Shown: piece by piece, positions 18,243 to 26,386 of the stretch
Position numbering within the stretch: position 1 is the stretch's first letter
Layout of the letters: every line of letters starts with the position of its first letter
NCBI GenBank assembly: GCA_009773515.1
Contig: WSXX01000004.1
Coordinates: forward strand, 124,001 to 188,000
Length of the DNA stretch: 64,000 nt
Source: Bacteroidota bacterium
Lineage (GTDB): Bacteria > Bacteroidota > Bacteroidia > Bacteroidales > Lentimicrobiaceae
Reading direction: 5' to 3'
Notes under the pieces: generated by a model
Told to the model about the DNA's origin: nothing
The model's input: only the letters and a program-made list of their open reading frames with translations
Database searches by the model: none
Position numbers and translations under genes: made by a program

Positions 18243-18280
18243 AAACCCGGTTTTGCCGGATTTCCGGTTGAGGGATAATT

Positions 18281-19111
18281 ATGCGACATATTTTTGCTTT
18301 TATCTGGAAACATAACTTCTTTTTCCTTTTTCTGGTTCTAGAAGTGGTATCCCTCATTTTTATTGCCAACAGAAGTTTTTATCATCGTTCGGTGCTTTCA
18401 AATGTAACCGACCGTTTTACGGGAGGGGTTTTTACAACCTGGTCAGGGGTTACTTCATACTTTTCGCTGAAGCAGGAGAACATACGTCTGGCAAACGAAA
18501 ATGCACGACTGCAGCGCATTCTTACAAAAAGCGAGATTACTTCGGATACCGCAAGTTTTATAGTTGCCGACACCTTGTATAATCAACAATACCATTATAC
18601 AGTGGCAAAAGTAATCGGCAATTCCACCAGCCGGCGCGATAATTATATCATGCTCAACAAGGGTCGTAAACACGGTATTCAGCCCGATATGGCGGTTATA
18701 AGTCCCGATGGTGTGGTTGGAACAGTGGTGAGTGTTTCTGAGAATTTCAGTTGGGCAATGTCGATGTTGAATAAGCATTCCCGCATCAGTGCGCGACTTG
18801 GCAGAATCAATCAGATGGGCACGGTGGTGTGGGATGGCGGTAACCCATCGGTGGGAACTTTACAGGATATTCCGGCTCACGTAAAAGTGCTCCCCGGCGA
18901 TACCATCACTTCCAGTGGTTTCAGTTACATTTTTCCTGAAGGAATTATGGTTGGTACTGTCGAAGAAATTTATATTGAAGAAGGTGCTCATTTTTATACC
19001 ATTTATTTCAGGTTTTCAGCAGATATGAATAGCCTGAGAAATGTTTATCTGATAAAAAACCTTTTCAGAGAAGAGCAAACGGAACTGAGTAAAAACGTAA
19101 TTGATGAATAA
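18281..19111 (+). CDS. mreC: Rod-shape-determining protein MreC
   Basis: MreC is a periplasmic scaffold anchored by one N-terminal helix that links MreB to the wall-synthesis enzymes. The 276-residue protein shows the helix (FFFLFLVLEVVSLIFIANRSF, about 13-33), a coiled-coil stretch (SLKQENIRLANENARLQRIL, about 62-81) and the beta-barrel domains with NKGRKHGIQPDMAVISPDG, VVGTVVSVS and LPGDTITSSGFSYIFPEGI. It lies 38 bases after mreB and overlaps mreD, so translation of mreC and mreD is probably coupled. Confidence 0.96.
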   Translation: MRHIFAFIWKHNFFFLFLVLEVVSLIFIANRSFYHRSVLSNVTDRFTGGVFTTWSGVTSYFSLKQENIRLANENARLQRILTKSEITSDTASFIVADTLYNQQYHYTVAKVIGNSTSRRDNYIMLNKGRKHGIQPDMAVISPDGVVGTVVSVSENFSWAMSMLNKHSRISARLGRINQMGTVVWDGGNPSVGTLQDIPAHVKVLPGDTITSSGFSYIFPEGIMVGTVEEIYIEEGAHFYTIYFRFSADMNSLRNVYLIKNLFREEQTELSKNVIDE

Positions 19112-19613
19112 GCTGTACGGAAGAGACATTCTCAGGTTTTTTGTATTGATACTGGTTCAGGTGCTTGTGCTTGACCATATCAACCTGTATGGTTTTGCCA
19201 ACCCCGGACTGTATATTTATTTTATCCTGCTGCTGCCTTTCGAAATTCCGGGTTTTCTGCTGCTCTTGCTGGCCTTTTTAATAGGATTTGGTGTGGATAG
19301 TTTCAGCAATTCTATCGGACTTCATACATTTGCTACTGTATTGATTGCTTACCTGAGGCCTTGGGTTATACGCCTTGCGGGCCCACCGGCTGAATACGAG
19401 GGCAACCTCAAACCCGGCATTGCGGATATGGGTTTCCGCTGGTTTTTTGCTTACTCAATGGTATTGGTGGTTGCCCATCAGCTGGTTTTATACACTTTTG
19501 AATCTTTGCGCCTTGCAGAGATTGGCATTATCCTCTTAAAAACAATAACCGGCAGTATTCTTACACTGGCGTTGATTATTGTTGTTGAATACCTTTTTAT
19601 GAGGAAGAGATGA
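19104..19613 (+). CDS. mreD: Rod-shape-determining protein MreD
   Basis: MreD is a small integral membrane partner of MreC in the elongasome. The 169-residue protein is hydrophobic throughout, with four or five predicted helices (ILRFFVLILVQVLVLDHINLY; LYIYFILLLPFEIPGFLLLLLAFLIG and so on). It contains the conserved D-S-F-S-N-S-I-G-L-HTFATVLIAYLRP motif. I choose ATG 19104 over the TTG at 19101; the gene overlaps the end of mreC by eight bases. The genes usually next in Bacteroidota, mrdA (PBP2) and rodA, are absent; the next gene is an unrelated secreted protein. Confidence 0.92.
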   Translation: MNKLYGRDILRFFVLILVQVLVLDHINLYGFANPGLYIYFILLLPFEIPGFLLLLLAFLIGFGVDSFSNSIGLHTFATVLIAYLRPWVIRLAGPPAEYEGNLKPGIADMGFRWFFAYSMVLVVAHQLVLYTFESLRLAEIGIILLKTITGSILTLALIIVVEYLFMRKR

Positions 19614-19859
19614 TAACAGCAATGTCCAAAGCCTGACCTCTCCCTGAAAAGAGAAAACCGTCAACCAACAAAAGCTTTACCCAAGCAGGCGCATTATGGT
19701 ACGGAGAAAAAATTGTAATTTTAACGGGCATTCTGCAAGCCGCGAAGATTGGTAATTTTAGATGGCTGCCAGCGCAAAGCTTCGGGCGTTAGCCTCGGAC
19801 GGCTCCTGGCGGTCTTTATTGACAAACGAAACAAAATCGAAATTATAACATAACATTCA

Positions 19860-22211
19860 ATGAAAATAAAAATCCTGTTTTTCATCATGTCTTTCGCAAC
19901 ATATTGCAATGCACAGATTGTAAACATTCCTGATGCAAATTTCAAGGCAAAACTGGTATCAGCAAGTCCCGTTGACACTATAGCCAAAGATTTAACCGGA
20001 ATTTTTTTTACAATTGATGCCAATAATGATGGTGAAATACAAACAGGTGAAGCCGCCCAGGTTAGTTACCTGGATATAGTCTGCGTAGATTGCGATAATG
20101 CTCAGCAGTACCTGGCGATACAGTCACTCGAAGGGCTGGACAGTTTTATGAATCTTAAAACATTGATCACCGGCGGTAACGACCTGATTAATTATGATTT
20201 AGTATTTATAAATAATACTATTATAGAATACCTGGACCTGCTTGATGATTTTAAATCAATTACGATACAAAACACCCCTAATCTTACATTTTTAAGGTTT
20301 TCTGAAAATTATAACCCGAATGGGGAAGTCCTCGTTGATAATGCTCCCGGTTTAACCATTAATTTCAGTACTTTCTTTTATGTGGGATTAGATATCAGTG
20401 GAAATTTTACGATAAAAAATTGTAATCAGATTGAAGAATTACTTTTCTATCGTGGTTCCTCCGGAGTATGTATGGACACAATTTCCATTGAAAATATGGC
20501 CGGATTAAATCATCTGAGTGTAAAGGGCAAATCAACGGGTTCAGCCACATATTACCCCTTTACAATTAACCACCTGGATATAAAAAACACCCCCCTGTTA
20601 AATTCTTTATCGGTCAATACAACCAACATTGAAAATCTGGAATTATGTGAAACGGGTGCCTATATACAGACTATGCTTTCAACGGCTAATAAAAATCTGA
20701 ATAGATTGGGTCTCGTCGGAATGCCATTCACCTATATTAATATTTGGGATGACCATTCTGATCTGGAAACAATATGCGTAGATGACAATAATTATAACAT
20801 TGTAAAAACAGAAGTGATCGAAGCAGGACTTACTGCAAATGTAACGCCTTATTGTAGTTTCAATCCCTGTGGTACTTTTTACACAATTCCGGGGAAAAAT
20901 ACGTTGGATTTGAATGAAAATGGATGTGATGATAACGATTTGGTTTACCCTGCTCTTAAATACAGAGTGGTAAGTGGGGCCGCTACAACTACGGTTATTT
21001 CCGACACCTCCGGTAATTACTCCATCAATGTACGGCCAGGGAATCATGTGATTACTCCCATCATCGAAAATCCGGATTATTATACCATCAGTCCGGCAAG
21101 CCTTGTGGTTGACTTTCCGGCCCTAAGCAGCCCTGTAAATCAGGATTTCTGTATATCCGCTATACCCCATCATGATGTTGAAGTATTGATTATTCCCACA
21201 GACCCGGCACGACCAGGGTTTGATGCTCACTATACAATTATTTATAAAAATAAAGGGAATATATTTGAGAACGGCAGCGTAAACCTGGAGTACGACGAAT
21301 CCGTTTTAGATTATATCTCGAGTAACCCGGTATTTGCAAATCAGGCCACTGGCTTACTAACCTGGAATTATTCCAATTTGCATCCCCTTGAAACAAGATC
21401 AATTGACCTGGTATTAAATGTTAACACTTCATGGGAAACGCCTCCTGTACACATCGGTGATCACTTAATCTTTACGGCTACCATAACCCCGATAGCTAAT
21501 GATGAATATGCCCCGGATAATACCTCGGAACTAGACCAAACCGTTGTAGGTTCGTATGACCCCAATGATAAAACGTGCACGGAAGGTACAAGGGTAGGCA
21601 CAGATATGATCAGTCAATATGTTCATTATGTCATCCGGTTTGAAAATACAGGAACTTATGCAGCTCAAAATATTGTGGTTAAAGATATTTTAGATACTAC
21701 AAAATTTGAAATCAATTCCCTGATTCCAATGAAAGGCAGTCATTCGTTTGAAACAAGAATTTCGGACAATCAGAAAGTGGAGTTTATTTTCGATAATATT
21801 AATTTACCGTTTGAAGATGACTACAATGATGGCTTTGTAGCATTCAAAATTAAAATCAAACCTACCCTTGCATTGGGAGATACTTTTAGTAATTCAGCAG
21901 CTATCTATTTTGATTTTAATGACCCCATCACTACGAACAATTATGTAACAACCATTCAAAATCCAGTAGGTTGCAATCAGTCAGGAGTTGAAGAGCTGGG
22001 CATTTATCCAAACCCGTTAAAGGACATTCTGCAATTCAGGACAAAAGAAAGCATAACAAAAATAGAGATTTACGATTATTCCGGAAGAAGGCTAAGCACC
22101 CACTCCGTATATGAGAACAAGGCAGATTTGAGCAGGTTAAAAAGTGGATACTTTGTTATTAAAATTTATACTGAGAAAGGAATTTCACATACAAGGATAA
22201 TTAAAGAATAA
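19860..22211 (+). CDS. Large secreted protein with T9SS type A sorting domain
   Basis: This 783-residue protein has a signal peptide (MKIKILFFIMSFATYCNAQ). The next part (about 20-340) looks leucine-rich-repeat-like: it opens IPDANFKAKLVSA and contains IDANNDGEIQTGEA, SLEGLDSFMNLKTLI and repeated LxxLxL phrases, as in other Bacteroidota LRR surface proteins. A C-terminal beta region (about 430-700) has the DUF7619-type phrases SYDPNDKT, YVIRFENTGTYAAQNIVVKD, and YFDFNDPITTNNYVTTI. The end is a type A sorting domain (GIYPNPLKDILQFRT, IEIYDYSGRRL, LKSGYFVIKIYT). Expected to be exported by T9SS to the surface; LRR parts suggest adhesion or binding, but this is inference. Confidence 0.88.
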   Translation: MKIKILFFIMSFATYCNAQIVNIPDANFKAKLVSASPVDTIAKDLTGIFFTIDANNDGEIQTGEAAQVSYLDIVCVDCDNAQQYLAIQSLEGLDSFMNLKTLITGGNDLINYDLVFINNTIIEYLDLLDDFKSITIQNTPNLTFLRFSENYNPNGEVLVDNAPGLTINFSTFFYVGLDISGNFTIKNCNQIEELLFYRGSSGVCMDTISIENMAGLNHLSVKGKSTGSATYYPFTINHLDIKNTPLLNSLSVNTTNIENLELCETGAYIQTMLSTANKNLNRLGLVGMPFTYINIWDDHSDLETICVDDNNYNIVKTEVIEAGLTANVTPYCSFNPCGTFYTIPGKNTLDLNENGCDDNDLVYPALKYRVVSGAATTTVISDTSGNYSINVRPGNHVITPIIENPDYYTISPASLVVDFPALSSPVNQDFCISAIPHHDVEVLIIPTDPARPGFDAHYTIIYKNKGNIFENGSVNLEYDESVLDYISSNPVFANQATGLLTWNYSNLHPLETRSIDLVLNVNTSWETPPVHIGDHLIFTATITPIANDEYAPDNTSELDQTVVGSYDPNDKTCTEGTRVGTDMISQYVHYVIRFENTGTYAAQNIVVKDILDTTKFEINSLIPMKGSHSFETRISDNQKVEFIFDNINLPFEDDYNDGFVAFKIKIKPTLALGDTFSNSAAIYFDFNDPITTNNYVTTIQNPVGCNQSGVEELGIYPNPLKDILQFRTKESITKIEIYDYSGRRLSTHSVYENKADLSRLKSGYFVIKIYTEKGISHTRIIKE

Positions 22212-22406
22212 CATCTGCCAATCGGGTAGAAAGCCGCGCCAGCTAAAACTAAACAGAACCAAAGAATTTGAGAATATGAAATGCCTAATTGACATATCAG
22301 CTATTTTAAAAAATTAATATATTTGAGGCTGGAGTCTGATTTGTACATTCATTGTTGAAGGTAAAATTCAAGTCAGATAAACACGAAATGCTGCATATAT
22401 ATACTC

Positions 22407-22414
22407 GTTAGCAC
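22407..22414 (+). promoter_or_regulatory. Candidate integron recombination point at the start of cassette 1
   Basis: GTTAGCAC fits the GTTRRRY-like core that borders integron cassettes. It is the exact reverse complement of GTGCTAAC at 22965-22972, the outer end of the palindrome that follows the next ORF. In a true cassette the 5' end and the outer arm of its own attC come from the same circle junction and must be complementary. The left flank (22212-22406) has no matching left arm of its own, as at an attI or a degraded attC. No attI is recognisable. Confidence 0.5.
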
Positions 22415-22436
22415 TCATTTTAAAAGACGACCAACA

Positions 22437-22937
22437 ATGAAATTTCTACCGACAGAAAATATCACATATAAAACAAAATTAAAAGAAGAGGAAATATTCG
22501 GACGACTATCTGAACTCATTGAACCTGAAAAGACATTTAGGTTTGGAATTTTCAGCAGTGGCCCGACAAAACCTTACGAGGGGCGAATAAACAGTGGAAC
22601 GTTTGAAATTAAAAGAATTATAAGTTACCGAAATTCATTTTTACCAAGAATTAGTGGAGTTATTGAAAAGAACTATGACGGTATAAATATCAATGTAAAA
22701 ATGAGATTACATATTTTCGTAATTGTATTTTTATGCTTTTGGTGTGGTGGAGTTGGATTAGCCTGTATTGCTATTCTGACACAATCTTTTGGTAATTCAG
22801 ATTTTAACCCAGCGACTTTAATTCCATTTGGTATGTTGCTATTTGCCTACGGACTGACAATGGGTGCCTTTAAATTTGAGAGCAACAAATCAAAAATGGA
22901 CTTGCGGAGAATATTTGAAGCAGACATAATTGAATAA
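22437..22937 (+). CDS. Orphan small membrane protein (candidate cassette 1)
   Basis: This 166-residue protein has a soluble N-terminal half (YKTKLKEEEIFGRLSELIEP; FEIKRIISYRNSFLPRISG) and two predicted membrane helices (about 91-112 LHIFVIVFLCFWCGGVGLACIA and 125-145). I recognise the pattern as one of the small uncharacterised membrane proteins of Bacteroidota, but not a named function. It is flanked by a GTTAGCAC boundary 30 bases upstream and a long palindrome 28 bases downstream, which is the layout of an integron gene cassette (one ORF, short leader, attC). A TATATTTG motif at 22318-22325 could drive it from outside the cassette. Confidence 0.8.
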   Translation: MKFLPTENITYKTKLKEEEIFGRLSELIEPEKTFRFGIFSSGPTKPYEGRINSGTFEIKRIISYRNSFLPRISGVIEKNYDGININVKMRLHIFVIVFLCFWCGGVGLACIAILTQSFGNSDFNPATLIPFGMLLFAYGLTMGAFKFESNKSKMDLRRIFEADIIE

Positions 22938-22964
22938 TGAATTTCAACACAAAAACAAAAACGA

Positions 22965-23099
22965 GTGCTAACAGGCGTTTGGCAAAAAAGAGGGGTCAGT
23001 GCTTAAATGAAGTTTTTTGCTTCGTACCAGGTTCAGTGCTGGCAGACAATTTAGTGCTTCGAAATCCGCTTCTTCGCCAAGCGCCAAAACGTTACCAGC
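22965..23099 (+). repeat. attC-like recombination site 1 (135-bp imperfect palindrome)
   Basis: Outer arms are GTGCTAACAGGCGTTTGGC (22965-22983) and GCCAAGCGCCAAAACGTTACC (23076-23096, then AGC). They pair imperfectly, and pairing continues inward (GGCxAAxAAGxGG against CCGCTTCTTCGCC). The right end holds a GTTACCA core (G at 23091) and the left end the inverse core GCTAAC. Two small hairpins lie in the centre. Length, unpaired positions and core placement agree with attC sites of chromosomal integrons. The cassette cut would fall between G 23091 and T 23092. Confidence 0.65.
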
Positions 23100-23123
23100 A
23101 ATTATATTTGACCGGCCCGAAAA

Positions 23124-23720
23124 ATGAAATTTGACTACAGCAAATCTTGGAATAAGTTAGAGGAAATCTTCTCCTCAGACTTTGGTGTTAATGAAAAATG
23201 GGATCAAATAATTGACTTTCATGAGTCTCTTTTCCCCGAGACAAATTGGTCAGCGATAAGACAGGTTAATATTACGGCAGAATCTAATGAAATCAAAGAA
23301 TGGTTAGAAAAACTGGTGACAGAAAAACCTTTCAATTTCGAGACTGTTGCCTTTTGGATTGGACTTACCAAGTTTTTAGACGAACAAACTGAAAAAGAAT
23401 TTTATGTAATCTACCTAACTGGTTGCAAGAATTATGAAATTAACGAAATTGAATGGGCAACAGATCCAAACTATATACCAGAAAACAGCTATTTTTCGCT
23501 AGACTTTCTGAATAAAATTGACAACATCATTTTTGAAGACAAGAACTACTCATTTTTAGACTGGATTTTACCGATATGTGCTGGCTCTTTTGTTTTGGAT
23601 GACATTATCAAATGCAAATTGGACTTAGAAAAATTCTTGAAGTACAAGGACAAAATGTTCGTGACATTTGGTTTTGATGATGGTGATTACATACCTTTAA
23701 CTCCATTGAGAAAAGAATAA
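23124..23720 (+). CDS. Orphan soluble protein (candidate cassette 2)
   Basis: This 198-residue acidic protein is probably cytoplasmic, with no signal peptide or membrane helix. It contains tryptophan- and phenylalanine-rich phrases (WNKLEEIFSSDF, FWIGLTKFLDEQTEKEFY, EIEWATDPNYIP) and a C-terminal FGFDDGDYIPLTPL. I do not recognise the family; the size, acidity and orphan status resemble immunity or hypothetical cassette proteins, which is inference only. It starts 32 bases after the putative cassette boundary at 23091 and ends just before the second palindrome (stop 23718-23720). Promoterless compact packing fits a cassette. Confidence 0.75.
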   Translation: MKFDYSKSWNKLEEIFSSDFGVNEKWDQIIDFHESLFPETNWSAIRQVNITAESNEIKEWLEKLVTEKPFNFETVAFWIGLTKFLDEQTEKEFYVIYLTGCKNYEINEIEWATDPNYIPENSYFSLDFLNKIDNIIFEDKNYSFLDWILPICAGSFVLDDIIKCKLDLEKFLKYKDKMFVTFGFDDGDYIPLTPLRKE

Positions 23721-23721
23721 C

Positions 23722-23863
23722 TGCTGTTAATAACGCTATAGCAAATGCGGGGTTGCGTGTTCGTTGAAATATTTGAAATCTTTATATACATTTCCCGATT
23801 TCATCGGGACAGGTTGTGCTGGCAGACAGTTGAGAAACAATTTATTGCCGCACTTGTTATAGC
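23722..23863 (+). repeat. attC-like recombination site 2
   Basis: The arms GCTATAGCAAATGCGG (23735-23750) and CCGCACTTGTTATAGC (23848-23863) are inverse copies with two mismatches. A GTTATAGC core (G at 23856) lies on the right. The left outer part reads TGCTGTTAATAAC; the expected complement of the cassette 2 start would be TGCTGGTAAC, so this side is only partly right. The centre shares the 13-base string GTGCTGGCAGACA (23816-23828) with site 1 (23036-23048). It is less canonical than site 1. Confidence 0.5.
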
Positions 23864-23940
23864 ATAGGACATTGTGCCTCGTTTTAAAAAGATATTGCAA
23901 GTAAATCAACACTAATAAAAATAAAGATAAATTAAACCGT

Positions 23941-24189
23941 ATGGAGCAAAAAGAACTATCTCAATTAACTGACAAAGAATTGCTGGAAGTAGCAAAAAAT
24001 AACAAGCCTTCACCCATCATAGATGCATTTTTTATTGGGTTTTTAGTCGGTATAATCATTTATGGTGTTGCCGCAAACTCTTGGGGGTTTATTATCTTAA
24101 TTCCTTTGTTTCTGATTTATGCATTCCTGAAGAAACCAAAGAGATACGAAGCACTGAAAAAAGAGTTAAAAAAACGAAATTTACAATAA
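23941..24189 (+). CDS. Orphan small membrane protein (candidate cassette 3)
   Basis: This 82-residue protein begins with an acidic helical segment (MEQKELSQLTDKELLEVAKN), followed by two closely spaced membrane helices (about 28-45 AFFIGFLVGIIIYGVAAN and 48-64 WGFIILIPLFLIYAFLK) and a basic C-terminal tail (ALKKELKKRNLQ). I recall similar small proteins in Bacteroidota but no assigned function. It lies 78 bases after the second palindrome, in the same orientation as the two preceding ORFs. No third palindrome follows; instead a fragment of the dispersed REP element comes at 24282, so the array is broken on this side. Confidence 0.75.
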   Translation: MEQKELSQLTDKELLEVAKNNKPSPIIDAFFIGFLVGIIIYGVAANSWGFIILIPLFLIYAFLKKPKRYEALKKELKKRNLQ

Positions 24190-24258
24190 ATCTATGAATG
24201 AGATGTTTAAACAATCAATTGACAGCAGCCAATAAACAGGACTCTGAGCGGTCTGTAA

Positions 24259-24330
24259 TTCCGATAGCTATCGGAACGAAGGATTGGACGTACAATCTGT
24301 CATTGGTAGCGGAGTCGAAGGACATTTTTT
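24259..24330. repeat. Palindrome plus rearranged fragment of the dispersed REP element
   Basis: TTCCGATAGCTATCGGAA (24259-24276) is a perfect palindrome. At 24282-24330 the reverse strand reads CCTTCGACTCCGCT then ACCAATGACAGATTGT, the same two modules as the REP copy at 28700 but in swapped order and opposite orientation. Confidence 0.7.
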
Positions 24331-24375
24331 AGCAACAATTAAACAGATTACATTCACAAAGGCCTTGCTTATTCT

Positions 24376-26106
24376 TCACGAATGCCCCAGCGTATCACCA
24401 TCCTCTGTTGTCCAGTCGTAATGGTAAAGGCCTTCAATCAGTCGCTTTTCTTTTTCTTCAGGTGAAAGTTGTTCGTAAGCCTGTTTTTCAGCTTCGAAAA
24501 TGGCGCGTTTTTCGTCTTCTATTCTGTGAATTTCATCCAGATAATTCTGCTCAACACGCCGTTTCAAAAAATCGTAGGCTACTGCCGGAAAAAGCTCTAA
24601 AAGCAGTTCTTCTTTCTCATCAGCGGCAAGTTTCACACCTCCATATTCATGAAATACCGGGTTTTCCTGCCGTTTATAAAATCTTGGATCGTATGGTGTT
24701 TCCTCTTTAACCCCTGCAATTTTGTACCTGAATTCAGGATCAACAGGCAATGGTGTTTTCCCATAAATACCCTTCACCAGATTTACAAACTGAATGGATT
24801 TGGTGGTGTAAATGGGTTGTCCTTTCGATTCATCAATGGCACAATTTACCGCCTGAACTCCAACAATCTGACTGGTTGGAGTAACCAATGGCGGACAACC
24901 GGCATCCATACGGACAGATGGAATCAGTTCCAGGGTTCGGGGAAGGAGTTTTTCGAGTTTCAACTGCTTCAACTGTGCCAGCATATTTGAATACATGCCT
25001 CCAGGCACTTCGGCTTCTTTAACTTTTTCATCCGGTTCGGGGAAATTGAAATAACTTTCAATCCTTGAACAGGTGGTCAACAGATCTTCTTCTTTATCTG
25101 ATTTGGCATAAGCAATGGCCAGCTCAAACATTTCGTTAATGTCTTTCGGAAGTTTATCGGTTAAGATATTGAACTCTTTCGGGAACTCCTTATATTGATC
25201 AAATTCAGCAAGTTCAAGCCTTATTTCGCGCAAAACCGCGTCAATCTTAACCACAGCTTCAAGATTCACGCCAGTGTCAATATTCATTCTGTCGCAGAAC
25301 AATTGTATAATTTCGAACGAAGCACCTGCAGTACCTCCTGAAAACGACATGATGTTCGTATCCACAATATCAGCGCCGTTTACGATGGCCATCAGCGTGG
25401 ATGCCAGACCGTAGCCGGGAGTGCAATGTGTGTGAAAATCAACAGGAATACTGAGGTTTTTCTTAAAAAGCCTGACGAGTCTTCCCGCCCTGAGCGGAGG
25501 AATCAGCCCCGCCATATCCTTGATGGATATCATATCTGCTCCCATTTCCTGAAGTTCAAGGGCAAGACTCAGGTAATACTGATCTGTAAATATGTGTGTC
25601 TGAAGTGGTTTGGCCTGTAAAATTGCCTTTAACTTCTTCATTGTTGAGAAGTAGGGATCAACGGTGTAACAAATGGCACAGTCAGCAATTCCACCATTTT
25701 CTTTCACTGATTTAATGGTTGATCCGATGTTGTCAGTGTCGTTTAATGCATCGAAAATACGCATGATGCTGACACCGGATTTGATGGCATTCCGGTTGAA
25801 TCCATCAATTACATCGTCGGGGTATGGATTGTAGCCAAAGAGATTTCGGCCACGCGACAATGCGGTTAATTTTGAAGTGTCTCCAACTCCTTCTTTAATC
25901 TTTTCCAGTCGATGCCAGGGGTTTTCGTTCAGGTAACGCATCACTGAATCTGGAACCGCACCTCCCCAAACTTCCATTGCATAAAAGCCGGCTTCGCGGT
26001 AAAGAGGGAGTACCCGGTCGATCTGCTGTTGGTTCATACGGGTTGCAAACAACGATTGTTGGCCGTCGCGTAAGGTCAAGTCTCTGATTAAAAGTTTTTT
26101 ACCCAT
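24376..26106 (-). CDS. Biotin-dependent carboxyltransferase (oxaloacetate decarboxylase alpha / pyruvate carboxylase B type), without biotin domain
   Basis: The protein transfers CO2 between a biotin carrier and pyruvate/oxaloacetate-type substrates. It has the HMGL-like TIM barrel (LLIRDLTLRDGQQSLFATRM; GFYAMEVWGGA; RIFDALND; SIKDMAGL with the metal-site lysine; VDFHTHCTPGYG; FSGGTAG) and the PYC_OADA conserved domain (PGGMYSNMLAQL; TPTSQIVGVQAV; GIYGKTPLPVDPE). Length is 576 residues. The C-terminus ends in a charged helical stretch and lacks the biotinyl MKM motif, so the biotin carrier must be a separate protein. No carrier or membrane beta subunit is encoded nearby. Either a sodium-pump decarboxylase subunit or a soluble transcarboxylase subunit is possible. 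Confidence 0.9.
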   Translation of the reverse strand: MGKKLLIRDLTLRDGQQSLFATRMNQQQIDRVLPLYREAGFYAMEVWGGAVPDSVMRYLNENPWHRLEKIKEGVGDTSKLTALSRGRNLFGYNPYPDDVIDGFNRNAIKSGVSIMRIFDALNDTDNIGSTIKSVKENGGIADCAICYTVDPYFSTMKKLKAILQAKPLQTHIFTDQYYLSLALELQEMGADMISIKDMAGLIPPLRAGRLVRLFKKNLSIPVDFHTHCTPGYGLASTLMAIVNGADIVDTNIMSFSGGTAGASFEIIQLFCDRMNIDTGVNLEAVVKIDAVLREIRLELAEFDQYKEFPKEFNILTDKLPKDINEMFELAIAYAKSDKEEDLLTTCSRIESYFNFPEPDEKVKEAEVPGGMYSNMLAQLKQLKLEKLLPRTLELIPSVRMDAGCPPLVTPTSQIVGVQAVNCAIDESKGQPIYTTKSIQFVNLVKGIYGKTPLPVDPEFRYKIAGVKEETPYDPRFYKRQENPVFHEYGGVKLAADEKEELLLELFPAVAYDFLKRRVEQNYLDEIHRIEDEKRAIFEAEKQAYEQLSPEEKEKRLIEGLYHYDWTTEDGDTLGHS

Positions 26107-26386
26107 AAGTGAAATGAGATATGTAGAAGTGAACGAAGTTATTCTTTCGTAATAGATTTATAGTCAGTCTGATTAAAACCCTTTCTGCAAAAGTAAAAGA
26201 ATTAATATTCAATGCGATAGGAAGCGAAAAATTATTTCCGGGCTAAAAAAAATATGACACATTTGTAACTTTGTACCTGAAATGGCATCCAATTAAGTGA
26301 AAATTCCTGAATCAGACAGTGATGATTTCAGTGGCCATTTTTCGTTTGCTTCGCTGTTAGTCCATCAATTATTATCTGACCTGCAA

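Noticed and set aside
22937-23134. 65-residue open frame between cassettes 1 and 2
   Set aside because: It lies entirely over the attC-like palindrome and has no protein-like features.
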